Of a DNA stretch of 20,403 nucleotides, positions 1 through 7,260 are shown in pieces. Source of the DNA: an uncultured Ignavibacteriota bacterium (GTDB taxonomy: Bacteria > Bacteroidota > Ignavibacteria > Tepidaquicellales > Tepidaquicellaceae); assembly GCA_937915485.1 (NCBI GenBank), contig CALGII010000095.1:1-20403 (forward strand). Reading direction: 5' to 3'. Made by a program: the position numbers and the translations under genes. Position 1 is the stretch's first letter. Each line of letters opens with the position of its first letter. Below the pieces are notes generated by a model. That model did not search any database and had not been told where the DNA came from. It saw nothing but the letters and a program-made list of their open reading frames with translations.

Positions 1-1095
1 GTAAAAGAGGAAGATGACAGGCTTTATTTCGAGATACCCGAGTACAGGCGGGAGGATATACAGAGGGAAATTGACCTTATCGAGGAAATCGCGAGGCTTT
101 ACGGATACGCGAACATAGAGAACGATTACTCTTTCAGGCTTGACGTGTCGGCGCATATAGATTATCAGGACAGTTTTTTAAAACTTCAGAACAATTCCCG
201 CGAGTATTTCATCGGTAGGGGATTCAACGAAATCATTTCTTATTCTCAGCAGGATTACGGCAGGATAAGCAGGTTTCAGTCTAAGCCCGTCAAGATAACA
301 AACCCGAACTCCGTACTGATGAACGCGATGAGAGTTAATCTGACGTTCGGGATGGTAGGCACAATACTCGGAAACCTTAATGAGATTGGAAAAGACTCGT
401 CTCTCAGGCTGTTTGAAATCGGTAAAGTATTTACGGACGCGGGCGAAAAGTTCACCGAGGAAACGCATCTTTGCTTCTCGCTTTGCGGCAAGAGGGACAT
501 CATTTCTTTCGATGTAAAGGAAAGCGGTTTTGACTTCCTTGACCTCAAAGGCGAACTCGGAATGTACTTGGCTAAATTAAATATTGAAAATTATGAATTA
601 ATTTGCTATAATGCGGAGGATGGGAACCGTTTCTTTGAAATAAAATCGAAAGATTCCGTGCTCGGAGAAGTAAGGATAATGAATCAGCAATCCTTCGAGG
701 ATTTTGATTCTGACACGGAATTATTCGTTGCGGAATTGAATCTTGAAAGCGTTTTCGGTGTTTTAAACGGAAGCAGAGAGTACAGTGAAATTTCAAAATT
801 CCCGTCCGCTAAAAGGGATATAGCCGTTGTGTCGGAGAAAAAAATCTTGTATCAGGATTTGTACAATGTAATTAAGGAATCCGGCGGCAAGTATCTGCGC
901 GAAATCAGGTTATTTGACATATACACGGACGAGAGACTCGGTAACGACTTGAAGAGCATGACATTTTCTCTTGAATTCAGTTCTCCCGAAAAAACGCTTA
1001 CTGATGAAGAGGTAAGCGCGATGGTTGACAAAATCGTAAAAAATTTAAATAAAAAACTCGGAGTTACTTTAAGGGCAAACATTACAAATGGATAG
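1..1095 (+). CDS. pheT: Phenylalanyl-tRNA synthetase beta subunit, 3' part (5' end outside window)
   Basis: Cytoplasmic subunit of the (alpha-beta)2 enzyme that charges tRNA-Phe. The reading frame is open from base 1, so only the C-terminal 364 residues are present. They begin in the B5 domain, with the family signature RREDIQREIDLIEEIARLYG encoded at about 49-105. The central tRNA synthetase-like core follows (ISYSQQDYG, then ITNPNSVLMNAMR). The protein ends in the ferredoxin-fold anticodon-binding (FDX-ACB) domain, recognisable from FPSAKRDIAVV (about 802-834) and the RLFDIYTDERLG stretch. The FDX-ACB domain is complete, so the 3' end is natural. The stop codon (1093-1095) overlaps the ATG of the next gene at 1088, which suggests translational coupling. 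The family assignment is secure; pheS presumably lies upstream, outside the window. Confidence 0.97.
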   Translation, partial: VKEEDDRLYFEIPEYRREDIQREIDLIEEIARLYGYANIENDYSFRLDVSAHIDYQDSFLKLQNNSREYFIGRGFNEIISYSQQDYGRISRFQSKPVKITNPNSVLMNAMRVNLTFGMVGTILGNLNEIGKDSSLRLFEIGKVFTDAGEKFTEETHLCFSLCGKRDIISFDVKESGFDFLDLKGELGMYLAKLNIENYELICYNAEDGNRFFEIKSKDSVLGEVRIMNQQSFEDFDSDTELFVAELNLESVFGVLNGSREYSEISKFPSAKRDIAVVSEKKILYQDLYNVIKESGGKYLREIRLFDIYTDERLGNDLKSMTFSLEFSSPEKTLTDEEVSAMVDKIVKNLNKKLGVTLRANITNG

Positions 1096-1477
1096 CAAAC
1101 CCGAAATAAACAGAGATGAGTTAATAAGGTTGCACGGTGTATTCAACCTCAATCTTGACAACATGCTGAAAAAAGTGAACGCCTTGATTTCGAAGAACCG
1201 CGGGCTTACGGATGAAAATCATCAATTGAGGGAGAGCGTTAAGGATTTAAACAACAAGATAACTGAACTGAAACTGCAACTCAACAAAATAAATTCGGAT
1301 TCATTGTTCAAGGAAAAGGAAATTTCCGATCTGAAAAATTTGTTGTTGAGCGCGGAGAAGAACACAACAAATATAAGAGACAAAGAGTTTGTAAGATCAC
1401 GTTTAAAAGAATTGATATCGAGAATAGACGTACATCTCGAGCAATATGAAGATCAAGCACAAGATTTTGAAGATTAA
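1088..1477 (+). CDS. Small coiled-coil protein between pheT and zapA (ZapB-like position)
   Basis: A 129-residue acidic and basic charged protein that I do not recognise as a named family. Residues about 20-95 read as a coiled coil, with Leu/Ile/Val at heptad-like spacing, no proline or cysteine, and many Lys, Glu, Asn and Asp. The C-terminal tail is acidic (EQYEDQAQDFED). No signal peptide or membrane segment is visible, so it should be cytoplasmic. The ATG at 1088 overlaps the last bases of pheT, and zapA begins 30 bases after its stop, so it is probably co-transcribed with both. A short coiled coil beside zapA suggests a partner in the division ring similar in role to ZapB. That is inference from position and shape only. 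It could equally be a structural protein unrelated to division. Confidence 0.8.
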   Translation: MDSKPEINRDELIRLHGVFNLNLDNMLKKVNALISKNRGLTDENHQLRESVKDLNNKITELKLQLNKINSDSLFKEKEISDLKNLLLSAEKNTTNIRDKEFVRSRLKELISRIDVHLEQYEDQAQDFED

Positions 1478-1507
1478 ACTAATGGCTGGTAAATTCAAAA
1501 TTAAAAA

Positions 1508-1807
1508 ATGAAAACTTCAGGTATCAAAGTAAAAATATTCAACAGCGACTATAACCTGCTCGGAGACAATCCGGCGGAAGTGGAAAGATATGCGAAGTAT
1601 GTCGATCAGATAATGCAGAGAATAAATTTTCAATCTCCTAACACGTCCGTTGAATCCGTGGCAGTGGTGTCAGCGCTTAACATAGCGGAATCGTACTACA
1701 GGGAAAAAGACCTCAGGTACGAGACTCAGAAAGAGTATTTCGATACAATGAAGTCGAATATTTCAAAAATTGAAGAAATAACGAAATTAATAGACAATAG
1801 TCTTTAA
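1508..1807 (+). CDS. zapA: Cell division protein ZapA
   Basis: A 99-residue protein of the ZapA family, which binds and cross-links FtsZ filaments at the division site. The N-terminal half has the family layout: a beta strand (IKVKIFNSDYNLLGDN), then AEVERYAKYVDQIMQRI around residues 24-40 leading into the first helix. The middle contains VAVVSALNIAESYYREK, matching the conserved alanine- and leucine-rich helix. The C-terminal third is a long coiled-coil helix used for dimer and tetramer assembly. The length is typical. ATG at 1508 is the only sensible start; the bases just before it are A-rich without a Shine-Dalgarno sequence. The gene sits directly ahead of the structured RNA at 1831-2054, an association also known for zapA and 6S RNA in other bacteria. 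Confidence 0.9.
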   Translation: MKTSGIKVKIFNSDYNLLGDNPAEVERYAKYVDQIMQRINFQSPNTSVESVAVVSALNIAESYYREKDLRYETQKEYFDTMKSNISKIEEITKLIDNSL

Positions 1808-1818
1808 GTTCTTTTAAA

Positions 1819-1826
1819 TATATTTG
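1819..1826 (+). promoter_or_regulatory. Bacteroidota-type -7 element of the structured RNA
   Basis: TATATTTG is an exact match to the TAnnTTTG -7 consensus of the Bacteroidota primary sigma factor. It lies 5-6 bases before the first base of the closing stem of the RNA at 1831, which is where transcription would be expected to begin. No clear TTTG -33 element is visible about 20 bases further upstream, inside the end of zapA. The match of position and sequence makes this more convincing than an isolated AT-rich hit. Confidence 0.6.
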
Positions 1827-1830
1827 GTTT

Positions 1831-2054
1831 TACCGCAAGCCAGCCATATATCAAACATTATATAGAACCATCAAATTTCTATAAGCCGGGAGGTTAGCTC
1901 TCGCAAGTGTTAGGTCAGGCCTCAATCTCAGGATTTGCTCTCCGCCGAGGCGGATAAAGAGCAGCAGTGGAAGACCGCGACGCTTTGGCGCCCCCCACTG
2001 TTTGCTTTACAAAGGTTCCTATATAACCTTTGATGCTGACTTGCGGTTTTTTTT
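1831..2054 (+). ncRNA. ssrS: Probable 6S RNA (6S or 6S-Flavo class)
   Basis: About 220 bases between zapA and rny with no plausible gene and much base pairing. A long-range closing stem joins ACCGCAAG (1832-1839) to CTTGCGGT (2040-2047), extended by CAGC (1841-1844) with GCTG (2035-2038). It runs straight into a T tract (2047-2054) that would end transcription. Inside are hairpins TATAGAA/TTCTATA (1861-1883), a GCTCT/AGAGC arm around CCGC/GCGG (about 1936-1964), GCAGTGG/CCACTGT (about 1964-2002) and AAAGGTT/AACCTTT (2011-2031). 6S RNA binds the RNA polymerase holoenzyme and restrains transcription in stationary phase. The call rests on the closing stem, the length, the exact -7 promoter and the zapA neighbour, not on a sequence match. 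It has none of the conserved SRP RNA, tmRNA or RNase P motifs that I could find. Confidence 0.6.
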
Positions 2055-2097
2055 ATTATTAAATTAACAATAATCAGTAAACTTATACATATACAAT

Positions 2098-3756
2098 ATG
2101 CCAGAAATGGAATTATACATTCTGCTTCCAATGCTTGTCGGTTTATGTCTGATAACGTTTTTTATCGGATGGTTCATACAGGTTAAGATAAACAAGAGTA
2201 AGATTGACGGTGCTGAAAACGTCGTAAAAAGAATGATAAAAGAGGCTGAACAGAAATCAGCCGAACTGGTGTCAGAAGCGGAAAAGAGAGCGCGTAATTT
2301 TAAACAGGATGCGGAAAAAACTGCTCAAAACCTGAAGAAGGAAAAATTGCTCGAAGTAAAAGACGAATTCTACAAGAGAAAACAGAAATTCGACGAAGAA
2401 TGCAAGATAAGAGACAAAGAGATTTCCGAGATTGAGAAGAAGATTAAGAACGAAAAGGAAATAGTTGAGAAACTCAGGAACGAACTCCAGACCAAGGAGT
2501 CGAACGCACAGCAGGCTTACAACGAGTATTCTTTGAAAATCAAGGAATTTACGGAAAAGAAACAGCAGGTTGATAAACTCGAATCGGACGTCAACGCTTT
2601 GATCGAGGAGCAGAGAACAAAACTTCAGAGAATCTCGGGACTGAGCGAGGATGAAGCCAAAAAAATTCTCTTTGAGAGCCTGATGAATCAGGTGAAACTC
2701 GAATCGGCACAGAAACTTCAGGAAGTACGCGACCTGACGAAACTCGAGGTGAACAAGATTTCGAAGAACATCGTAATACAGGCTATACAGCGTTCCGCGG
2801 TCGACCATTCGGTTGAAACCACGGTCAGTGTTCTGCAGATTCAGTCGGACGAACTGAAGGGAAGGATTATCGGAAAAGAAGGACGAAACATACGTGCGTT
2901 CGAGGCCGTTACAGGCGTCGATATAATAGTTGACGATACTCCCGAGGCTATAATTATTTCGGGCTTCGACCCGTTCAGAAGGGAAATCGCCAGAATAGCG
3001 ATGGAAAGACTGATAGCGGATGGAAGAATTCACCCGGCGAGAATTGAAGAAGTAGTTCAGAAAGTCGAGAAAGAACTCAACGAGGAAATCATAAGGGTCG
3101 GCGAACAGACGCTCATAGACATGGGAATTCAGGGTGTGAACAGGGACATAATTACGCTTATCGGAAGAATGAAATACCGTTCGAGTTACGGTCAGAACGT
3201 GCTTAACCACTCCATTGAGGTCGGTCACATTGCAGGAATAATGGCGGCGGAACTCGGACTGGACGCTGTAATGGCGAAGCGCGCGGGACTCTTTCACGAT
3301 ATCGGCAAGACCGTTGACAGAAGCATAGAGGGACCCCACGCCATACTCGGATACGAAATCTCAAAGCGCTGCAAGGAGCACGCGATAGTATGCAACGCGA
3401 TAGGCTCGCATCACGATGAAATTCCGATGGAGCACCCTATAGCGGTACTCGTACAGGCGGCGGACGCAATTAGCGGCGCGAGACCCGGAGCAAGAAGGGA
3501 ATCCGTCGAAGCGTATTCGAAACGTCTCGAAAAACTCGAGGCTATTGCAACTTCATTCGAAGGAGTTTCCAAAACTTTCGCGATACAGGCGGGAAGGGAA
3601 GTCAGAGTCATTGTCGAGCAGGACAAGATTAGCGACATGCTTCAGGACCAACTCGCGGAGGACATAGCGCACAAGATTCAGGAAGAAATGGAATATCCCG
3701 GACAGATAAAAATTAATGTTATTCGGGAACGCAGAAGTATTGCATATGCGAAATAA
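2098..3756 (+). CDS. rny: Ribonuclease Y
   Basis: A 552-residue membrane-anchored endoribonuclease that starts decay of many mRNAs. Domains in order: one N-terminal membrane segment (residues about 6-28); a long charged coiled coil (about 35-215); a KH RNA-binding domain with the GRIIGKEGRN loop at 255-264; an HD domain with His371 in the NHSIEVGHIAG segment and the metal-binding pair His400-Asp401 in LFHDIGKTVD; and a C-terminal Rny-specific region. All expected key residues are present, and the length is slightly above the usual 510-530 because of the coiled coil. ATG at 2098 is the natural start since the membrane anchor follows at once. It lies 43 bases after the T tract of the putative 6S RNA and 33 bases before coaE. 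Confidence 0.96.
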   Translation: MPEMELYILLPMLVGLCLITFFIGWFIQVKINKSKIDGAENVVKRMIKEAEQKSAELVSEAEKRARNFKQDAEKTAQNLKKEKLLEVKDEFYKRKQKFDEECKIRDKEISEIEKKIKNEKEIVEKLRNELQTKESNAQQAYNEYSLKIKEFTEKKQQVDKLESDVNALIEEQRTKLQRISGLSEDEAKKILFESLMNQVKLESAQKLQEVRDLTKLEVNKISKNIVIQAIQRSAVDHSVETTVSVLQIQSDELKGRIIGKEGRNIRAFEAVTGVDIIVDDTPEAIIISGFDPFRREIARIAMERLIADGRIHPARIEEVVQKVEKELNEEIIRVGEQTLIDMGIQGVNRDIITLIGRMKYRSSYGQNVLNHSIEVGHIAGIMAAELGLDAVMAKRAGLFHDIGKTVDRSIEGPHAILGYEISKRCKEHAIVCNAIGSHHDEIPMEHPIAVLVQAADAISGARPGARRESVEAYSKRLEKLEAIATSFEGVSKTFAIQAGREVRVIVEQDKISDMLQDQLAEDIAHKIQEEMEYPGQIKINVIRERRSIAYAK

Positions 3757-3789
3757 ATTATATAATATACCGTAAAATATTTATCACGT

Positions 3790-4401
3790 ATGGGGAAAAA
3801 AATAGAGAACAAGATTTTAGTAGGTATTACCGGCGGCATCGGCTCCGGTAAGTCGGAAGTCTGCAGGATGCTGTCGAAAAAAGGATACAAGGTTATCTTC
3901 GCGGACCTGATGGCAAAGGAGTTATACAAGTCCAATAAAGGGCTCGCGAAAAAAGTCGTCGGCGCGTTCGGCAAGGGCATCCTGAACTATCAGGGCGTTA
4001 TAAGCCTTACGAAACTCCGCGAAGTTGTCTTCGCGAACAAGCGAAACTTCAAGAAGATAAACGAGATTGTTCATCCTACCGTGATAAAGACGCTCATCGG
4101 GCACATCAGGAAACTCAAACAGCGGGTGATAATAATAGAGTCGGCTCTCGTATTCGATACCGCGTTCCATAAATATCTTGATTATACTATAATGGTTTAT
4201 TCGAACAAGAAGAACAGACTTGAAAGAATCATGATGCGTGACGGCGCGAAGCGAAGTGAAATAGAAAAAATTATGAAATATCAAATTGATGAGAAAATAA
4301 AGATTGAAAAATCGGATTTCATAATAGTGAACAACAAATCTCTCGAGGAACTTTCGAGGGAAGTGGAATTTTTCAGCAATATTCTCAATGCTTTAAAATA
4401 A
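3790..4401 (+). CDS. coaE: Dephospho-CoA kinase
   Basis: A 203-residue P-loop kinase catalysing the last step of coenzyme A synthesis: ATP-dependent phosphorylation of the 3'-hydroxyl of dephospho-CoA. The Walker A loop GGIGSGKS is at residues 15-22, followed by the conserved aspartate of the VIFADLMAKELY segment (Asp39). Further family features are the EIVHPTV motif near residue 94, a lid-like basic stretch (RLERIMMRDGAKRSE), and the C-terminal FIIVNNKSLEEL element. Length is normal. It follows rny by 33 bases on the same strand and is probably in the same transcript. A gap of 150 bases then separates it from the next gene. Confidence 0.95.
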   Translation: MGKKIENKILVGITGGIGSGKSEVCRMLSKKGYKVIFADLMAKELYKSNKGLAKKVVGAFGKGILNYQGVISLTKLREVVFANKRNFKKINEIVHPTVIKTLIGHIRKLKQRVIIIESALVFDTAFHKYLDYTIMVYSNKKNRLERIMMRDGAKRSEIEKIMKYQIDEKIKIEKSDFIIVNNKSLEELSREVEFFSNILNALK

Positions 4402-4551
4402 ACTTTCCGTAAATTTAAGATAATTTTATTTTTTTTCGGAACTCGAAACCTTTTTTTTAAGTTCTGATATTAAATGAATTATTCCCATCCGGATTCATTA
4501 ATCTGCTAAGGAGGCAGCGGTTTTTTCTCAAATTAAATCAAGGGGAACAAA

Positions 4552-6399
4552 ATGAGACAACTAAAAACGGCTACACCATTTCTTGCACTTTTGTTATTGC
4601 TATTCTTTTCTAACAACTTATTCGCGCAGAAAGACATCAATGAAGTCGAGTCGCAGTTAGTATATGACACTCCGCTGAACGGTCCGCAGGGTGGACAGGT
4701 TCGTTCGGACGTTGACAGGACTAAGATGGACAACCTTCTCCGCGAACTCAGAGCGGCGAGAAAGTCAGGCGATGTATCAACCGCTTCAAGACTTGCTGAA
4801 GAACTTAATGCCATGACAGGCTCCGTAAAGAGCGGCAGTTCATTTAACGGACCTCAATTCACCGGACAGACGCTTAATGAACCTGTTCAGGGAAGCGCGC
4901 TTGACTATGGTTTTACAACCGTAGGCAATGACGGTTACTGGTCGGTCGCGACATCTACGGACAGATTAACCGGCAGACTTTATGTTGCTGCGACGAAGTA
5001 CAATCCATCGGGTTCGGATACATTAAAGATATTCACGTCCGCGAACAGCGGCGCGTCGTGGACGCTCATTTACAGAATCGCGTATTCGGTTACCGGTGTG
5101 AAGTTCAGAGCGGACGAACTTGATATCGAAGCCCTGAATAACGGTACATCTTCTTATGTTTACATAGTGGGCGGGCTTGATTATTCGGGTTCGGCTTATT
5201 CATTCGTTTCAAGAGTTAAATCCGACGGTACGGAATTCTATTATTCGTATTTGTATTCATCAACGTCAACAGTCAAGCACATATATCCGAGAATAACAAG
5301 CGATAATTCGAACTACACGAACGCGGCATACATTTACATGATTTTAACTCAGGACTCGACAACGGGCGCGACCCATCACCTGAAAACCAAACTCGTTAAC
5401 ATCACGAGTCCGTTTATAGCGTCTCCGACACTCGTGTACAGAAGTCAGACGGGTTCAGGCGGAGCATACTGGTGGAACGCTTCGGGCGTAGCGGACAGCA
5501 CCGTGTTATACAATGATATAGGGTACAGCGATTCAATCAGTTCGGACGTCGTAATTACGGTCAGCAACTTTTACAGGTTAGGTGTAAACAATCTCTATCT
5601 TACTTACACAAAGGATTACGGCGCGACCGGACCTTACTGGACGCCGCAGATAGCGGAAACGAACGTAAATTACAAGCCGAGAATCGCGTTCACCGGGCTT
5701 GATTCAACATACGGAATGATAACTTACACGAGGCAGTTCAGCGCGACGGACTGGGATCCTTACTACCGCAGGACTTCTAACAACGGTTCATCGTGGACCG
5801 GCGGATACGTGAGTTCCGCGTCGGACACGACGATTTACTCGGACGTCGTGGCGATACCGAGAGTAATGAACACTTTCAGGTTCGTTTATTCGGTTTCAAT
5901 GTCCGGAGCCACGACAGACTTTTATTCGAGGTCGTTTAATAAAGGAACATTCCTTACGGCATTCAAACTCAATCCTATCGGCGGAAGCGTAGGCTTTACA
6001 CCGGGCAGGGCAGGCTTCAGATACGGAGCATCCGATTCTTGCTTCAGTATTATGGAAGGCGTCAATGGCGGCGGCTTGTACGCGTTTACCGGATGTTCGG
6101 GTACCGTAACAAACGCCGGCAACAGCGGAATACCGGTTTCATTCAAACTCGGTCAGAATTATCCGAATCCGTTCAACCCGGTGACTAGAATATCTTACGC
6201 GCTACCTAAACAGGGATTCGTGACGTTAAAGGTTTACGACATTCTCGGCAAGGAAGTGGCGACGCTTGTCAATGAAGTTAAGAACGCCGGAGAGTATTCT
6301 GTAGAATTCAACGCCGGTAATCTTTCAAGCGGAGTCTATTTTTACAAGTTCGAATCAGGCGGTTTCTCTGACATAAAGAAATTAATGCTCCTCAAGTAA
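4552..6399 (+). CDS. Secreted protein with Asp-boxes and type IX secretion sorting domain
   Basis: A 615-residue exported protein of unknown function. Residues 1-26 are a signal peptide ending at FAQ. A short charged helical stretch follows (about 54-88). The large central part (about 115-515) is rich in Ser, Thr, Tyr and Gly and looks like a beta-propeller. It has two sialidase-type Asp-boxes, SANSGASW (163-170) and TSNNGSSW (408-415). The C-terminal 85 residues are a Por/type IX sorting domain: LGQNYPNPFNP (533-543), VYDILGKEVATLVNE (561-575), then LSSGVYFYKF and a basic KKLMLLK end. So it is probably moved to the cell surface or released by the type IX system. The start is supported by AAGGGG eight bases upstream. 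No catalytic residues can be assigned; a glycosidase or a carbohydrate- or protein-binding role are both possible. Confidence 0.9.
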   Translation: MRQLKTATPFLALLLLLFFSNNLFAQKDINEVESQLVYDTPLNGPQGGQVRSDVDRTKMDNLLRELRAARKSGDVSTASRLAEELNAMTGSVKSGSSFNGPQFTGQTLNEPVQGSALDYGFTTVGNDGYWSVATSTDRLTGRLYVAATKYNPSGSDTLKIFTSANSGASWTLIYRIAYSVTGVKFRADELDIEALNNGTSSYVYIVGGLDYSGSAYSFVSRVKSDGTEFYYSYLYSSTSTVKHIYPRITSDNSNYTNAAYIYMILTQDSTTGATHHLKTKLVNITSPFIASPTLVYRSQTGSGGAYWWNASGVADSTVLYNDIGYSDSISSDVVITVSNFYRLGVNNLYLTYTKDYGATGPYWTPQIAETNVNYKPRIAFTGLDSTYGMITYTRQFSATDWDPYYRRTSNNGSSWTGGYVSSASDTTIYSDVVAIPRVMNTFRFVYSVSMSGATTDFYSRSFNKGTFLTAFKLNPIGGSVGFTPGRAGFRYGASDSCFSIMEGVNGGGLYAFTGCSGTVTNAGNSGIPVSFKLGQNYPNPFNPVTRISYALPKQGFVTLKVYDILGKEVATLVNEVKNAGEYSVEFNAGNLSSGVYFYKFESGGFSDIKKLMLLK

Positions 6400-6422
6400 T
6401 ATCGATAAGAAATTTCAAAGCG

Positions 6423-6454
6423 AGCCCGGACTGCGAAAGCGGTACGGGCTTTTT
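6423..6454 (+). terminator. Rho-independent terminator after the type IX-sorted protein
   Basis: AGCCCG (6423-6428) pairs with CGGGCT (6445-6450). After one mismatch the stem continues as ACTGC (6430-6434) with GCGGT (6439-6443), closed by a GAAA tetraloop at 6435-6438. A run of T (6450-6454) follows. It starts 23 bases after the stop codon. Confidence 0.88.
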
Positions 6455-6522
6455 CAATTAACAAATAACAATTAGCAATTAACAATTAGAAATCACAATT
6501 AGAAATCAAGAATTGGAAATCA
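6455..6522. repeat. AT-rich tandem repeat, 7-base units growing into 13-base units
   Basis: Heptamers of the form CAATTAR stand head to tail at 6455, 6469, 6476 and 6483, with a variant CAAATAA at 6462. From 6483 the unit becomes 13 bases, CAATTAGAAATCA, repeated exactly at 6496-6508. A third degenerate copy, GAATTGGAAATCA, is at 6510-6522 after one extra base. It begins at the end of the terminator's T tract. Confidence 0.8.
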
Positions 6523-6743
6523 GGTATAGGGAAAGCATTCAGCGATTAATAATTTGAATTTTTCAGCCGGATGTACGCTGCATATCACAAAACATCGGCG
6601 GAAAATTGCGGCATATAGAACGCCATTTTAAATTGATTATTCTTCTAATGTTGGTTAATTTTAGTAATATATAAAAAGAAAGGGGGTTAGTCTTCCACGG
6701 GCATCAAAGTTATAGAAGCAACGGAAGTATCCTGAACGGGAAA
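6523..6743. other. Non-coding stretch ahead of the HNH gene
   Basis: Together with the terminator and repeat this completes 344 bases without a gene (6400-6743). It holds one imperfect hairpin: GCCG+ATGT (6566-6574, bulged G at 6570) pairs with ACATCGGC (6592-6599). A possible promoter lies at 6633-6663, and a G-rich run (AGGGGG) at 6681-6686 precedes the gene. I find no known riboswitch or RNA family signature here. Confidence 0.5.
6633..6663 (+). promoter_or_regulatory. Possible Bacteroidota-type promoter for the HNH gene
   Basis: TTG (6633-6635) and TAATTTTA (6656-6663, seven of eight bases matching TAnnTTTG) are 20 bases apart. This would start transcription near 6669, about 75 bases before the GTG start. 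AT-rich DNA gives such matches by chance, so this is tentative. Confidence 0.3.
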
Positions 6744-7229
6744 GTGCTGGTTTTGAATCAAAACTATGAACCTATAACGATTTGCAATGTCAAAAGAGCA
6801 ATTGTCCTAACTTATCTTGGAAAGGCTGAAGTAGTTAGCAATCTTAACGGCAAGAAGATAAATACTATTTTCAGAAGTTTCGCATGTCCCAGCATTGTCA
6901 GATTATCTGTCTTCGTAAGGGTACCCTACAAGAAAATAATCCTTTCAAGAAAAAACATTCTGAGAAGAGACAACCACAAATGTCAGTATTGCGGCTCCAC
7001 GGTAAATCTCACCGTTGACCATATTATGCCGAAGTCGAAGGGCGGAGAGGATACCTGGGAAAACCTCGTAACAGCCTGCATAAGGTGCAATAACAGGAAA
7101 GGGGACAGGACTCCTGAAGAAGCAAAGATGCATCTGAAGAATAATCCGAAGAAGCCGTCGCACATAACATTCATCAAGAATTTTGTCGGCGCGATAGACG
7201 ACGGGTGGAAACCCTATCTTTACATGTGA
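6744..7229 (+). CDS. HNH endonuclease family protein
   Basis: A 161-residue protein of the stand-alone HNH family common in bacteria. The N-terminal half carries the usual VLNQNYEPITICNVKRAIVL segment. The HNH core holds zinc-type cysteine pairs Cys80-x2-Cys83 and Cys112-x2-Cys115, with Asp92-His93 in the VDHIMPKSKGG motif, Asn107 and the CNNRKG motif at 115-120; RTPEEAKM completes the signature. The fold cuts or nicks DNA in known members, but the physiological role of this subfamily is unclear. There is no methyltransferase or integrase next to it, so calling it restriction or homing would be unsupported. The start is uncertain: GTG at 6744 begins inside the conserved KVLVLN segment. The only earlier in-frame candidate before the stop at 6672 is CTG at 6732, preceded by GGAAG. 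Confidence 0.88.
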   Translation: MLVLNQNYEPITICNVKRAIVLTYLGKAEVVSNLNGKKINTIFRSFACPSIVRLSVFVRVPYKKIILSRKNILRRDNHKCQYCGSTVNLTVDHIMPKSKGGEDTWENLVTACIRCNNRKGDRTPEEAKMHLKNNPKKPSHITFIKNFVGAIDDGWKPYLYM

Positions 7230-7260
7230 TTTCCCATTAATTCACCAAATATATTAACGC

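Noticed and set aside
1482..1511. Nine-codon frame (MAGKFKIKK) whose stop overlaps the zapA ATG
   Set aside because: Very short frames ending in ATGA arise often by chance in A-rich spacers and nothing else supports it.
1831..2054. SRP RNA, tmRNA or RNase P RNA as alternatives for the structured RNA
   Set aside because: No SRP GGAAG/AGCAG loop pair, no tmRNA tRNA-like acceptor end with a tag frame, and no conserved RNase P core sequence could be found.
1928..2131. A 67-codon - strand frame across the putative 6S RNA
   Set aside because: It crosses the paired RNA region and the start of rny and shows no protein features; RNA structure explains the stretch better.
2272..3339. A 355-codon open frame on the - strand inside rny
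   Set aside because: It is the mirror of the strongly coding rny frame, has low-complexity Phe/Leu/Arg-rich composition and no recognisable domain.
4485..4535. Palindrome ATCCGGAT and a CTGC/GCAG hairpin before a T run, with AAGGAGG, upstream of the type IX-sorted protein
   Set aside because: The stem has only four pairs and the AAGGAGG lies about 40 bases from the start codon with no start codon at the right distance, so neither a terminator nor a leader peptide is supported.
6744..7229. Restriction or homing endonuclease as part of a defence system
   Set aside because: No methyltransferase, specificity subunit, intron or phage gene is adjacent; the methyltransferase at 19060 is 12 kb away and not of a DNA-methylating type.
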